Assembly (NCBI GenBank): GCA_000226015.1 | Contig: JH152650.1 | Span: 255,421-285,262, forward strand | Length of the DNA: 29,842 bases | Direction: 5' to 3' | DNA from: Mnemiopsis leidyi | Lineage: Eukaryota > Ctenophora > Tentaculata > Lobata > Bolinopsidae | Shown: piece after piece, positions 8,989 through 21,611 of the stretch | How positions within the stretch are numbered: position 1 is the first letter of the stretch | Layout of the letters: each line of letters opens with the position of its first letter | The notes under the pieces: model-generated | Told to the model about the DNA's origin: nothing | What the model saw: the letters and a program-made list of their open reading frames with translations, nothing else | Database searches by the model: none | Program-made: the position numbers and the translations under genes

Positions 8989-10410
8989 CAGCCTTTGGGT
9001 GGATGCATCAATGCCCATAAAACTGTTGAATATTTCTGTACTTAAGTTTAACTATCAATATTGTTGATGCAGTATATTATGAGAGCAGTATATAATGAGA
9101 TTGAAACCCGGCAATCTTGATTCTGACTGCCGTTTATTTTTTCTTATTCTATCCAGGCATTTGAATCTATTTCGATTCAATATGGTCACTCTCAGTGATA
9201 CCCGTACTTATCATACTAAAAGCGATTCAATATTTATATTAATATAGCAGGCTTTCATCCGGCTCTATCATTTATTGTTTTCAAAAGTCGTGTTTAAGTT
9301 TTGTTAGAACAACAAGTATAGAATTGTTGTGGTGTTATCTGATTATCCTTTAGTTTCTAATATGATGGTAGGGATTGTGAATACGACTTAAGCACGGAAA
9401 ACTTGTAGACTGTAAGTGAAGACATGACAATGGCCAGTTGTTTCTTAAAACCCGAATCTATTTCAACATATAATGTCGACTTTAACTCAATAACGAAAAA
9501 TGATTGAAGATCCCGTGGGTGTCCCTATAAGTCTGTCCCTGTTGCTAAACAAATACAAAAACAATTGTTGTTGACTTCCTCTTAGTTAAACCGTAAATTT
9601 CCATCTTGACTTGCGACCAATTTCCCTAATACTAATATTAATAACTAATATTAATCAATATGATTTTTTCCCCTTTGAATCTTTTCTTTCGTTAAACTGT
9701 GCTTTTTTCTACCTATTCATGTAATTGTTCATTGTATTTGCTGTTGGCCTTATGTCGCATAGGATTCGAAAATTTTCCGGAGACTCTTTAATGGGTCGGC
9801 TTGAGGTTTTTTCTATACTATTTTTTCTAACTCAAACTGATCAGTTTAATCCATTGTCGTTTATATAGACAAAGCAACTTTTAAAGTTGTAATTTGAAGA
9901 TTACTTCAAAATAGTATTTTTTTGTTTTTATTTGGTGTTTTTTATTTGGTGTGACGAGCAAGATATTTATACTCACTATATGCTATAGTCATACTTTTAT
10001 TTTCACATAATCCACGAACCGTAAACCGTATAAACGGAAGCCTTCGAATTTTAGTTCAGTCAAGACCGGGAGCGAATGTAACTGTAAGTGTTGACAGTGA
10101 CTATGCAAATAAAAAAACGAAAAAAATTGTCCTATATTTAATTTAAAATTTGTTGAAATTGTGTCTGTAATTGTTTTTCCAGGTTGTTAATCATAATTTT
10201 TTTGCAAATTCACGGTCTCGTAAATTTAAAAGTCGGATTCGATTCCCTATACCCACAAGAGGTCATTGCATGGATTTACTTCAAATTATTTCTAATAGTT
10301 ATTACAATATACCGCATCCAACATGTGCGAGCGGGTTTTGAATCACGATCAGGCGCGAAAATCTTTATTAGTTTTTTCAACTTTCTAGCAATCTACAGCT
10401 GCCCGTTCTT
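8989..10410. other. AT-rich non-coding stretch
   Basis: No coding exon, RNA gene or clear element recognised. There are short AT-rich palindromes (for example repeated ACTAATATTAAT near 9631-9656) and T-runs. Confidence 0.45.
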
Positions 10411-10600
10411 CTATGATAAATCAGTGATGGTTAACTTGAAATCTATGATAAATCAGTGATGGTTAACTTGAAATCTATGATAAATCAGTGATGGTTAACT
10501 TGAAATCTATGATAAATCAGTGATGGTTAACTTGAAATCTATGATAAATCAGTGATGGTTAACTTGAAATCTATGATAAATCAGTGATGGTTAACTTGAT
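10411..10600. repeat. 32-bp minisatellite, six nearly identical copies
   Basis: Units starting at 10411, 10443, 10475, 10507, 10539 and 10571 repeat CTATGATAAATCAGTGATGG followed by TTAACTTGAAAT. The copies look identical apart from the truncated last one, implying recent expansion or homogenisation. Each unit contains a GTTAAC palindrome. Confidence 0.95.
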
Positions 10601-12400
10601 AGATTGGCGACAGATGGGGCGATATTTTTTGAATTACTTATCAGGTTGATTGCTAGAAACAAACACTGCGATAGCAAGCACTACACTGATAAGGTAGGGC
10701 AGATAAAATTGCGTTGTACAACTATTACTAAACATATCTACATAAGGAAAATTACACATTGTACACGTTCAGAAGTGTGTAGAAAGCATTGGCTAACAAG
10801 CTTCTGGGTCCTGCTTTTGTATGCAGTTGATTGGTTCACTAGGGCCCTGGCATATACCGATAAAGCGGTTCTTTTGTTTATGATTCATTTTTATAAAATT
10901 GTTGATGTATATAACCGTTTTGAAAAATTTTCAAATCTAATCTATCATCTAGTATAAGGAATTTCATGATTATATAATATATTACCAACTCTAATTTCAT
11001 TGCACCCTGACTGATAAGTTGACTGTAATCGAAACGATTCCATTTCCAGATAATTCTAATTGAGAAAAGGTTAATCTATTTCAAGTTTAAAACTTAAGAA
11101 TTGCAAGTTGATAAATGATAATCATGGTAAATGACTTGCGGTTTTAAGTTATCTAGTCGAAGCCATCAGGTTTGACCATGACAGTCATGACAATTGACAC
11201 CCCGCTCTTTTCCACTTCTGTGGGTTTTCAACATCTTGGAATGTCTAGTAACTCCAATTACTATTGTTGGGATAACTATGTAACATTGCATCTTTATAAT
11301 AATCAGTGAAATTTATAATTAACTCACGCGATCTTTTGCTATTGGCGTCGCAAATATGTATACCAATTTTCCCTGACACCGAAGTTCTTCTGAACAGTGG
11401 CCATTCTAGAATTGGCCGTAAACATATACGATGATGATAAATCATAAATAGATAAACTTCTCAAGAACCTCCCTGAAAAGATATCAATATCATCTACTCA
11501 CTGATCCAACTTTGACTGCGCCTCTAAGTCTAACTCTTATTCAATAGTTCATAAAACAAGATTATACGATCTTCAGATTTTTCCTCTGACGCACCTAAAA
11601 GTGACAATGATTGTTTAACTACTAAATGCCTCAGATAAGGTCATTTTTACTCCAATCTTAGAGAAATTGATCGCTCATTTTTGTGTTAATATCATAATAT
11701 TGAATTATAAGAAGTCAATAGACGAACTTTGCAACCAATAATTAGAAACCCGGAAGATGAACGAATCTTCTGGCCATTAGCTGGTGATTTAAATAAATAA
11801 AGATGTGCAGTATGTCATATTTTCAGAATCAATACGGTATTAGATAGAAATCAGAATTTCTGGGATTGTTAAGCCCGAACTTGAAATTTTTTACTTAGAC
11901 TAAACTGAACACGTACACTCCTTAACCTATATATTTACAGGGCGTCATCCTTGTAAGCAAACTTAAACATACCGTCATACCAAACGTGTCTTCAGGAAAT
12001 TAGAAAACCCTTATACCTGGCATTCCTCCATATATGACACTGACAAACACTGTGAAGAATAGGGCGTGATCCTTGTCGGCATGCCATGCCCCAAGAACAA
12101 AACTGGGAACCCAAACCCTTACAGCACCTCACGCACTTACTATGTTTATAATATCAATGAGCACTGCTGACTGCACTGTGACTCAGTGAACTGATCAACA
12201 AAGTGCCGAGTTTGTTTTGGAGAGTCAGATCTGTTCCCGGAGCAGTGCTCAGTGCTCTCGGCTCCCTCCAGTCGCCCCTCAATGGATTACTTTTATCCGA
12301 AATCGCATTACCTGACCGGGAAAAATACCAGGTCGCTTGCTCCGTTCCCTAAATAGAAATCTGAGGGACTTGTTTGCGTTAGGTGATTAGTAGCTTGGTA
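10601..12400. other. AT-rich non-coding stretch
   Basis: Nothing convincingly coding. A 117-codon open frame (10604-10957) begins with TTG and resembles no protein family. A short imperfect direct repeat, AGGGCGTCATCCTTGT-like, occurs near 11939 and 12061. Confidence 0.45.
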
Positions 12401-12419
12401 GCAGTCCAGGTTGGAGAGG

Positions 12420-12664
12420 TCCTCTCTGATTGGCCAGTCCTCCACAGATCTGAGCAGTGATTGGTCCTCGAGCCGGAACTAAAACTGAGCTCCAAATTAC
12501 CTGGGTATATGACAAACAGACCGGACCAGCGAGAAGCGATCCTTTAGCAAATTAGGGGTCGGATCAAGAAAACGAGCTGCGATTGGAGGAAGGTGGTCAC
12601 GTGGACCAGGCCCCGCACCTGATTAGTTGAGCTGACTTTGTTTACACTTCATGTTTACATAAGG
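12420..12664 (+). promoter_or_regulatory. promoter-like segment with three CCAAT boxes and an E-box
   Basis: Inverted CCAAT (ATTGG) occurs at 12429-12433, 12460-12464 and 12582-12586, and CACGTG at 12598-12603. The segment is more G/C-rich than its surroundings. It directly precedes an ATG in good context (AAGGATGGCG, ATG 12665). Could be a distal promoter of the TIS11-like gene or of an unrecognised gene. Confidence 0.35.
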
Positions 12665-12694
12665 ATGGCGATCCAGGCAGCTCTGACCGACCAG
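12665..12694 (+). CDS. candidate short first coding exon (10 codons)
   Basis: ATG with a favourable context opens ten codons (MAIQAALTDQ) that end exactly at CAG|GTAGGA, a good splice donor, in phase 0. The promoter-like block lies just upstream. Phase permits joining to the candidate exon at 18783-18933 and from there to the TIS11-like exon at 23398. There is no homology support, and it may be fortuitous. Confidence 0.2.
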
Positions 12695-15600
12695 GTAGGA
12701 GTCATCATGCACCGAATTCCGGGACTCCCCACTCTTGGAGCTATCGTGAGGAATCTCAACACATCACTCGTTTGCTTGACGGGGTCCCTTAACTTTCCCT
12801 TTGGGAACTTGCCAACTTTAGCTCTGACAGCGTCATTTGAAAACATCGTCATTTTATTTGGTTTGTGTACGTGGAACTGGAAGGTTGTTTAGTTTTCTTT
12901 TACGCAGTCATAAGATTAGGTCTTCGAAGCTGGTGTACTGTCTAGGTTCTGGAGGGAAACTAAACCAGTTCCTAGTCATACCCCCGACTTCACACTTCCT
13001 CCACAACCACACCAGCCCAATTTGTTAGAAGTTGAAGTCCTAATTTTCAGATTCTCTCAAATTGGGATCTGTGCTAGGCTTATCTGCCCCGGGTTTAATT
13101 GTCTCCTAGTTACCCTGTCCTGAATATTCCAGGATTTTCTGCTCCCGGGCGCCTGAAGGCCGGACTAGGCTCGTTTGTGATGTGCCCACTCTTGCTCTCC
13201 TACTCCGCAGCCCCGACCTTCAACCACCTAAATATATTAGTATTTTGATATTGATTAGCCTCCTGCTCTATTATATTAGATTAAGTTCACATTTCCATTA
13301 AGTTGCCATGGTAACTAAGTACTGGACCATTGTTGATGGAGGTCGGTGAAATGGTTCTGTTCTCCCTTGGCGTTATACCAAAACGTAACGAGGCAAACTT
13401 CATCGACTTGCAATCTTATTCTTCCTTGAGCTGTGAACTTTCCTCAAACACAGTGCATGATCTAATTTCTATCTCCGCCATTTATTTTTTATAGGAGGGC
13501 GTAGTGAACCGTGAACCCTACAAGCCTTTATTTAGGTAGAGCCGGCTTTAATGATCCTCGTTAATACACCATTGTTTTCAGGTGAACGTCTGTGGGACAT
13601 TACGACTGTGTCTTTGCCATGTCCTTAAATAGATTACCGTTTCCAGAATCAAATCCGCCAAGTCAGTAACTAAGAAAGTAAGGACATGATAATCACTGTC
13701 TATGGATGGTTTGCTCATAATACAATTGATATCATTAGTTGAAAACGGAAACCGAAATCTTTGACCATGAGGGAGGGGTAAATAAGTGGTGCCTCTAGCA
13801 AGGCGTGTTAAGAAATAGTTATAGTTTATTTCGTACCTTATAGTATATTTCGTACCTCGGGTGATATTCGATGTCACGGTGGTAAATGGATAACTGTCTC
13901 AAATATAACTTAGTAACAATTAAGTGGCAAGTACGTGAGAAATAAAGGAATTTCGAAAGCCTAGGTGTCAACCCTTTGAATTAAAGAAGGAAGTTTTAAA
14001 CTTTGAAACGTTCACCTGAGAATATATTAAGAAAACTGTTTTAAGTTGCAGGAAATAGAATTATTTACTAAGTTATCCTCCTGTCAGTTTTGTCACGTGT
14101 TCATTTCTCCCGCACAACTTCCTTATTACGCATGAAATCTTCATGCAAAGTCGTGTAAGTTTGGTGGTCCTTGCTAAATAATCTTGGCCGGGTAAAAACG
14201 CGGGAAACATGCAGAACTCTAATGAAGTAAGAATCGTGGTTATATACTCATTGCTCCGTGATAGTCAAATTGCACATTACTTGTCTAATGTCCCCCTGAC
14301 TAATCTTGGCAGATTATTTGGAATGCAGGCTGCAACTATAAGTATAACTTCGTTGAGCTATGAGGAATCTTTTTGCAAGAAAATCTTACGTTTTTTCTAA
14401 CTCCATGGTTGAAAATGTATTGGTATTTTAATTTTAATTTTTCTGTCGATGTTTGCCAATTTTATTAATTTCTAGTTCTTTGATTTGGAATTGATTCCTA
14501 TTTCCTGTGCTGGTAATTGCATTTCTTTATTTCGTCAAGTTAAACTTCAATATTTAAATGACCAGGTCTATCTATTACTTTATTTTCCGCCATGTGGTTT
14601 AGTGGCTACCAGTCAGCTGACATGCCATCACCCTCATTATCTTAAACTCAAACTTACCTATACTGATTTTGTTAGTGTTCTAATCACGTCACGAAAAGAA
14701 TTTTGACGTCAAATACATATTTACGAGTTATCTTTTCATACTTAAACTTCCCATGTGCTAACGGGATAGAGAGCACGTGATCATGATGTCATAATTCCTT
14801 TTTCTGCTGTGGCAAATTGAGTGTCCCGCAGAAGGTCAGGACTCTTTCATATACCGAAACCATCATTGAAATTCAAAGCGGTTTTATGAACGTTTTAAAG
14901 TTACCTTCTACTTATGTTGCTTCCAGTTTTATAATCCACCTTTAAGACGACTTAGTGTAACTTGTCAATTTCTGATTCAGCCAGTAAACTTAGAAACTGA
15001 TGCAGGAACTGTAAATTAACGTCACTTACACTGCAAGAGATTCAAATTTTGGATTTAAATTGAAAGAACGCCTCGAATGGTACCTCACATGATAAAATCA
15101 AACTTTCAATTCCTTCTCCTTACGAAATTGGTGCCTATAATAAGTATATACCATTTGACAAAGTTTGTAACATTTTTTCCACTCTTCCACTCTAAACATT
15201 TATACGACCCCTTGGTTAGAAAACCCCTTGGTTGGAACTAGTTGGTGCCTAAAAGTCCGACACTCCGGCACCAATCTTAGCGGATTAGCAGGATAACGTT
15301 TCGTAACCAATCAGGTAATTGGGTGCAATTGTGGTGTGCTGAACCCTTTGAGACAAATTTATCGCTAATTAAAAACACCGCCGGGTACTGTGAGCTGATT
15401 ACCGTTTTGAAGTCTTTTTGATAAATTACGTAATTGATTTACCAAAAAATAAATTCAATGAGCAGTTGCAGTTTGGTAGTGTGAAACGAGTGAAACTTAA
15501 CTTCAGCCGTAACATTGAGGAGAAATGGCAAATAAATTTGGATTTGTGCATATTCCGATTAGAGCGCAATTTTATAGCAGACGCCCCATCAAAAGACAGA

Positions 15601-16300
15601 AGATAAAACTAAAAGCGAAACTCGAAAGAGTGTGGTTCGTGTAAGGTATTTGGGACACAGTTCTGATTACTCGTACTATAAATAATATCTGCTAACGCGT
15701 TGCGTGTGTAAATTTCCGATCCCGTGTACTTATTTCTCGAAAAGTGGTCTACCGCGCGAAATGTGGCTTTTTGTGCGCGTAAAATTGGTCAACACACGAA
15801 AGTAGACCGTAGTAATGTTCACGCGATAGTCGGCATTATTTACATTCCCTCAGAAGTCAGAACTGCAGTGTTCAGTTCTTGGCGTGGTCAGCCTGAAACG
15901 CGTTGTCGCTACTCGCTTGTTTCTGACTTGTTTGATGTTTCTTCAGTACAGCGGACAACCTTTGTTCTTACTTCGTTCTCTGCCCCCCCCCCTCTCAATC
16001 TGAAATATTGTATTAATTATTATTATCTACAAACGCTGCGTTAAACCAACTTTATTCTGTTAGGGCTTCCATTGGATTGGATCAACCAATTATCTGTTAA
16101 TGAGGCTGACAATGATATCCTGTATCCAATCACCCAATATCCTTGTCCGACCCCTGTTCTGCTGCTTGTCTGGTGCCCAATTAGCCGTCTTATCCAAACA
16201 CGAAGGCAACTGATGATGAGTGATCTTGCAGATTGTTTGCATTGAAGTCCTCCCAATGACAAGCTGGTCCACGCTAATTACCTCAAATTCCTTTTCCCAC
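12695..16300. other. non-coding stretch between candidate exons
   Basis: No convincing exon. E-boxes (CACGTG) occur at 14094 and 14774, a CRE at 14704-14711, a CpG-rich patch at about 15690-15920, and a run of ten C at 15983-15992. The open frames here have no recognisable family features. Confidence 0.4.
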
Positions 16301-16325
16301 GTCTCTGTTTACTTTTCCCTGTGTG

Positions 16326-16440
16326 TCCCCTATTTATATATAGCTTGAAGAACTGGGTCGGACATCTCACAGTTCAGATCACACTTTTCCGACTGAAGTG
16401 GTTGAGCTGCGGGACATCATTTTGTGCAAGTCCCGCGTGG
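16326..16440 (+). promoter_or_regulatory. TATA-like motif followed by a stem-loop
   Basis: TATTTATATATAGC (about 16331) is the best TATA-box match I noticed in the intergenic stretch. About 30-45 bp downstream is an initiator-like CAGTTCAG, followed by GCGGGAC...GTCCCGC (about 16410-16437), a 7-bp stem with a loop of about 14 bases. No coding exon follows clearly, so a non-coding transcript is conceivable. Weak evidence. Confidence 0.25.
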
Positions 16441-18782
16441 CTGAGGCTCAGTATCTACCACCAAAGTTCCGCAACCAAATTGTAGTTCTCACTTATCAGC
16501 GCTAATTTTTCTGCCTTCGCGGTCCTCGAACACTTCTTATCGGTGTATTGTCGTAATTAGGTTAAAGCTTCTAAATCTCGTGACACGACCACGTGATCCA
16601 CATGACTTGCATTCCGACCTCGGCCCCAGCCTCTAATTTCTCGCCTGCTATTTTCATAGATTTAGCTGCCGCTCGGTCCTCCCTCTTACCCTTCACGAAT
16701 TTCTACTCGCGCTCCTTTCATTTTTCCATCCTTCGCTCAGCTTACAAGATCGAGTTGGTAAATGAAAATCCCCTCTTTCTTCAAGTTTAGATTTGCCATT
16801 GAAACCGGATCACAGCTGATTTGCCTAACTTTTGTGTCACGAGCAGTGGTTTATCTGGACATTCGAACAGTGCTTGTGTTTCCAGCGTCTCGTGATTTGC
16901 TACAAAACCTGATTTAATACCAGCTTGTCAGTCTTTTCTTCACGTGACATTCACAGATAAGAGTCGTAAACCGACTTTTCAGTCACAACCCTTTCGCAGT
17001 TCTCCAATATCGTACTGAGTTTCTGATGTGATTATGCGCATCCCATGGTTCTAAAGAATCACTTCCTTCAGCTTCGCTTTGTGCGTGTCGTGTTAGTTGT
17101 GATTGTTATGATTTTCTCCCTTCGTAGTCATGATCAAGAAACGCATTCATTAACATTGAACATGACGTTATTAACAACGTTTCCGTCTGCGAGTCTGATG
17201 CACCCAAAGATCTTATTTAATAGTTTCGCTACGGTAGTTAAAGGAAAAAGTTGGAATTCATTAAATTGGAAATATCATTATCTATTCTTTGCTTCTACAT
17301 CATTCTAAGATAATAAGATAATCGTCCGTGCAAACTTAACAACTAGCGATCCTCCTGAGGTGACAATTTCCAGTAGAATCTTTTGTTTGACTTTGAAAAA
17401 CTGAATTTATGATGAAGCCAACGATTCACACTTTCCTTGCCATTACTTTCAGATTTTCTTTTGTTTTGGATTATTCCCAGCAGCCTTTAATCCGAAGCGT
17501 GCAGTTGTGTATACAGTTAATTCAGTGGCATGCCCTATATTCTATAATTACTGGTGAAAATGTTTAGTAAGTGCTGAAATGTCCTACCCCTGCTTTGAGT
17601 TTTAATCTAGATTGAACACTTTGCGGAAATAAGAGAGAGAGAGAGAAATGAAAAACTCACGTCACCATTTTAAACCATGTTAAATGTTATATGAATGTGA
17701 TCCCCTCGTTCAATTCCACATTGTTGAGCAACCACTGACACTTTTCCCACGATTTCAACCCTACACCTGAACCAAACTCGGCCTCTTTTGTGTTAATGGG
17801 TGCCGGCCAGCTCTGACATATAATGTACTCTACACGGAGAACTCACTGTTTTTTCAGTGATTCTCTCGTCTCTCTCTCCTCTCTACGATATATTTTATAC
17901 GTGTACTGGGGTTGTTGTGTTCTCACACAAATTAACAGGGTGAGGATAGCCTGAATTTGTGTACTTTGGTATTTTACTTCATTTTATTTTATGTTTTTAC
18001 TTTAATTAGATCAGCAGATGTTGCAAAACTGATTTTCAAAGTGTCGCCTAAAATCATGCAAAATTTTCGTTTACATAGCTTTCAGTTTAAAATGTTGCTT
18101 TTGTAACAACTTAAACATTGTGCTCTACTTTCACGTTTTTGGATCTCCCGTCTCCACGTCCCAGCCTCGTCACCATGGAAACGTGTACTGAGATCCCTCA
18201 ATACTGACTGTGTTACGGTGAGCCCCCCCCCCCCCTTTCTGCCTAGTGCCTACTCAACCTCGCGATATCTTCTACTGATTGTGTCAGTTTTACTCCTACT
18301 TTTCTTTTACTTTTCTCAATACATCCTTCTCACTTTACTACTCAGTCCCTGATACACGCATCGTTCTTACATTATGTTTACACTGGCTGACTACCTTTTT
18401 TACAGTTGTTTTCAATATTTCATGAAACGCAACGATTGTTGTTGCTGTTTTAAGATTGCTTGAATGTTCCGAAACCTCGCAATTTCCTTTAACGAGGACG
18501 TACACACAATTCTCCTCCTTTTTTTCACAATTACAAATACCCGAATCTTTGGAAGTTGACAAACGATTAAATAGCTCGATCAAACTTCACAACACATGTC
18601 AGGCATCCAATAATCATAATCATATCAAAGTAATGAGCTCGATAATATCTGGAGTTAAAGTTCATATTAGCTGCTTGATGAAGTCTAACTGCGGTTCTAA
18701 TGGCTCTGCTTGAGGATCAACACAAACGTTTTGTCCAGAAAGATATGCTTACTTTTTTCGTCTCGTCTATTCTGCATTGCAG
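16441..18782. other. non-coding stretch
   Basis: Contains CACGTG at 16590-16595 and 16941-16946 (the latter in TCACGTGA), a short GA microsatellite at about 17634-17646, and a run of 13 C at 18223-18235. No gene recognised. Confidence 0.4.
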
Positions 18783-18933
18783 GAGTGTCGCACACGCCAA
18801 CAGTCTCTCCCACTAGTCGAGCTCTCCTCCACTAGTCCAGCTCCTGTCCGACTTGGACCAGACACTCTGGCTGAGGACGCTCAGGACGAGACAGTGCGAC
18901 GGACGCTGCGAGGAACCACGGCAGGGAGCCACG
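18783..18933 (+). CDS. candidate internal exon, open reading frame, unknown product
   Basis: A strong acceptor-like sequence (pyrimidine-rich tract then GCATTGCAG) precedes 50 open codons rich in S, T, L, P and R. They end at a weak donor (CACG|GTGGTG) in phase 1. The other two forward frames close within about 20 codons. The phases fit a join to the TIS11-like exon that starts at 23398. No domain recognised; an untranslated exon or chance are equally possible. Confidence 0.2.
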
Positions 18934-21260
18934 GTGGTGCTATCACACTTCTGTCTACAACAAATCTTGGCGGAGTCTTGTTATTTGCTATTAAAACTGT
19001 GGCACAGGCTTATTTAGTAAAACTAGTTTACTAAGAAATCGACGACATTCTGAACTCGTTATTTTCCTTCCATCTGACCACTTGTTTTAATTGAGCACAA
19101 TATAATAGTTGTCCTTTATATTATCAATTATTTTGTACTACTTTCAGTTTTGGTCCTACTTGCTCCCGCCACCCCTCATATTTCTTTTTTGTTTTTTCTT
19201 AAACTTAAAGATATAAATTCGCCTGACGCATGTGTCATGTGTTTTGACAACTCACGAAGCTCTGCTATTTCAAAGTTGTAACCTGAGTGACTATCTCTCT
19301 ATCGACTATCTGCCTGGTGCTTATCAGTATTCAGTAATCAGCTGGCTCGGCGCCGTAACGTCTCGATGCGTCGTGTCTCACGCCATAATGTCTACTCTAA
19401 TATCCATCGGTATAGCACCAGCGGCATTCTTCGCGCGCGTCCTACACTTCCCGTGGGTGCGGCGATAAGCTTAACCCTTTTAGGTGATTGGGTACGGTTC
19501 CGCCGGTTTTAACTACTAATCATTGTATGACTGCGTCTAGTAGTTTTAGATTATCGACTTAGTGCAGCGTGAAATTGAGTTAGCTGTCCAGTATTGAACC
19601 GAACATGGATGTGGCAAACTCTCCAACTGACAGATAAATCAATTACTAGGCAGTGTCTTCAGCAACCTGAGTTAAATTTAGGTCGGCAATTGTTGAATTT
19701 TCTTCTCCCTATTGTACAACCCATGTCGTATCATCGTTTTAGGAGGTTTTGCCAAGATTTGTCGTCATTTGTTGCGCTACTAAGGAGGCGATATAATTAT
19801 TAATTTGTGTATGTTTTAACTTAAAGTTGTTTGTTTCGGAAATTTTCCTTAATTTTTCGAGTTCTATTTCCCAAGCTGATCTAAGGGAGTATCACGTCCG
19901 TCGTCCATTTGTATTTTCTCTCATATTCGATATCCGATACAGAACAGGAGGGACTGCGGCAGACCTCATTACTGCTAACAAATGGTGCGGCTAACGTAAA
20001 CATAACCTAATCACAGAATTGGAGCAGTTGTTTTGTCAGAACCCAACTTCCACTTAACTTCCGTGTATGTATCCCTCCATTCGACCACATGTCACAAGTT
20101 CGGCGTTTTTGGGTGCTTCTGTAGTGTACGTAAACGTTCAGATTCCGGGCAAGTACATGTCATGCTAAATTGCATGTGATTCCTAGCACACAAATAACCC
20201 CCACACACCCAAATATCAAGCTGACCGTCCCTGCTTCTCGCACCACATTGGTTTAACTAAAAAATGTGATTGTTCGCATCATGAGGTAATGACTACTCTC
20301 TGTAAACTCACTGTACACTCCAGAACACTTTGCCCTGTGAGGCTGTGAAATGTTACTATTCCTGTCAGCCCTATCTCCCTATACATCTCCCATACATTAC
20401 CTGGACCACTTCTGTTGTGAAAATTGAAAGAATATCTCTTGGGACTCCACCCTGTTTTGAGGTGTGTTAAAGAGCTCCCAAAACCAGCTAACAGCTGCTG
20501 CGTCAGTTTCCATGTATAAAGTTTCAGCATTGGCTCAACTTTCTTTTTTTCTCTCGAGTTCACTCTCTTGGGATCCAAACACTGCACACTGTGGTGTACA
20601 ATCCTACGATAAAGTGTGTTGTGTCACGTGATTACGTACTCCCCTGTCTGTTTCCTTTTCCGGGACAAATTTTACCGCATTTTCTCTTCTCGCTGCCCAT
20701 CTCAATATCCGGCCGCGTAGCAGATCGCAAAGTTGTGGAGAACTTGATCTGTGAAACTAACCGCAGTGAAACTAGCCGAATTCAGATTGTTTAATGAGGC
20801 AAATATTGGAATCTTTAAGTATTGTTGCGAGAAACAAGGTGTGTGTGTGTGTGTGTGTGAGTTTCATGATGTTTAATTATACAACTACTATAACTGGATC
20901 GCCCTACCGCTCCTCATTGTTACCGTTTTGTCTTCCCAGCGAGTTATAATGTTTATCACATGATGCTTGTTTTGTTCTAGCTTGGTTCCACACGTTGAAC
21001 CGTGGAAATTTACTTAAATTTGATCCAACATTGATATCTGAAAACTCAACTACACTGAACTTTTTTTTCTCAAGCATTCTGTTGTTGCTTTCCCAAAACA
21101 TTTAACGATGAGTGAAATTACAGATTGGAATTTGTACAATTCTTTGTTGAGTGTCTTGTGTGTGTGTGTGTGTGACATTCAAATAGTTTCACTATCTGAT
21201 CCAGTCCCATATCCTTCACCTTGGATATTATGATGTTGAGTCGGGTCAGCGTTCGGTGCT
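18934..21260. other. non-coding stretch with GT microsatellites
   Basis: GT dinucleotide runs occur at about 20839-20859 and 21157-21174. TCACGTGA is at 20624-20631. No convincing exon. A 102-codon minus-strand frame (20279-20587) has no family resemblance. Confidence 0.4.
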
Positions 21261-21269
21261 CCCTACATT

Positions 21270-21611
21270 TGTCACGTGACATTTTCAAGGAGTTTTATTG
21301 GTTGCTCAACTATTTCCACGTGCGCTGATTGGACGATAACCAAGCAGATGATGTAAATGAATTCGTATGCATATTAAAGGTCCCTGTAAATGCATGTGAC
21401 AGTAAGGACCTTGTATTTGATGTATAGCAAAGGGCGAACTAGGGCTGCGTGACATGCACCAAACAGCTGGCACAAATCACGTGACCTGTTTAAACACGTG
21501 ACCAGATGTTTGTTTAGCATCGCCAGCAGGTACTACGCTCCGTCTTGTCTTCTTGTGGTGGTGCGGTCTCTTCATACTCTCAGGTCGTACTCTGAGCCAC
21601 ATTCAAACATA
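21270..21611 (+). promoter_or_regulatory. likely proximal promoter and possible untranslated first exon of the TIS11-like gene
   Basis: Four CACGTG E-boxes (21273, 21317, 21478, 21495) and two ATTGG boxes (21297-21301, 21328-21332) fall within about 230 bp. They are followed by a transcript-like, less AT-rich segment ending CATAG|GTATGG (donor at 21612). The next good acceptor on this strand is that of the first confirmed coding exon (23397/23398), 1.8 kb away. No TATA box or CArG/serum-response element was found. Start site and splice are inferred. Confidence 0.35.

Noticed and set aside
10230..10250. B-box-like GGATTCGATTCCC suggesting a tRNA
   Set aside because: No A-box or cloverleaf pairing can be built around it.
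10604..10957. 117-codon plus-strand open frame after the 32-bp minisatellite
   Set aside because: It starts with TTG, lies in AT-rich DNA, shows no domain or splice context, and its length is possible by chance in a 30-kb six-frame scan.
15983..18235. Poly-C runs at 15983-15992 and 18223-18235
   Set aside because: Simple-sequence tracts; no evidence of function, and they may be assembly-sensitive.
20279..20587. 102-codon minus-strand open frame
   Set aside because: No domain or homology that I recognise and no splice context; treated as chance.
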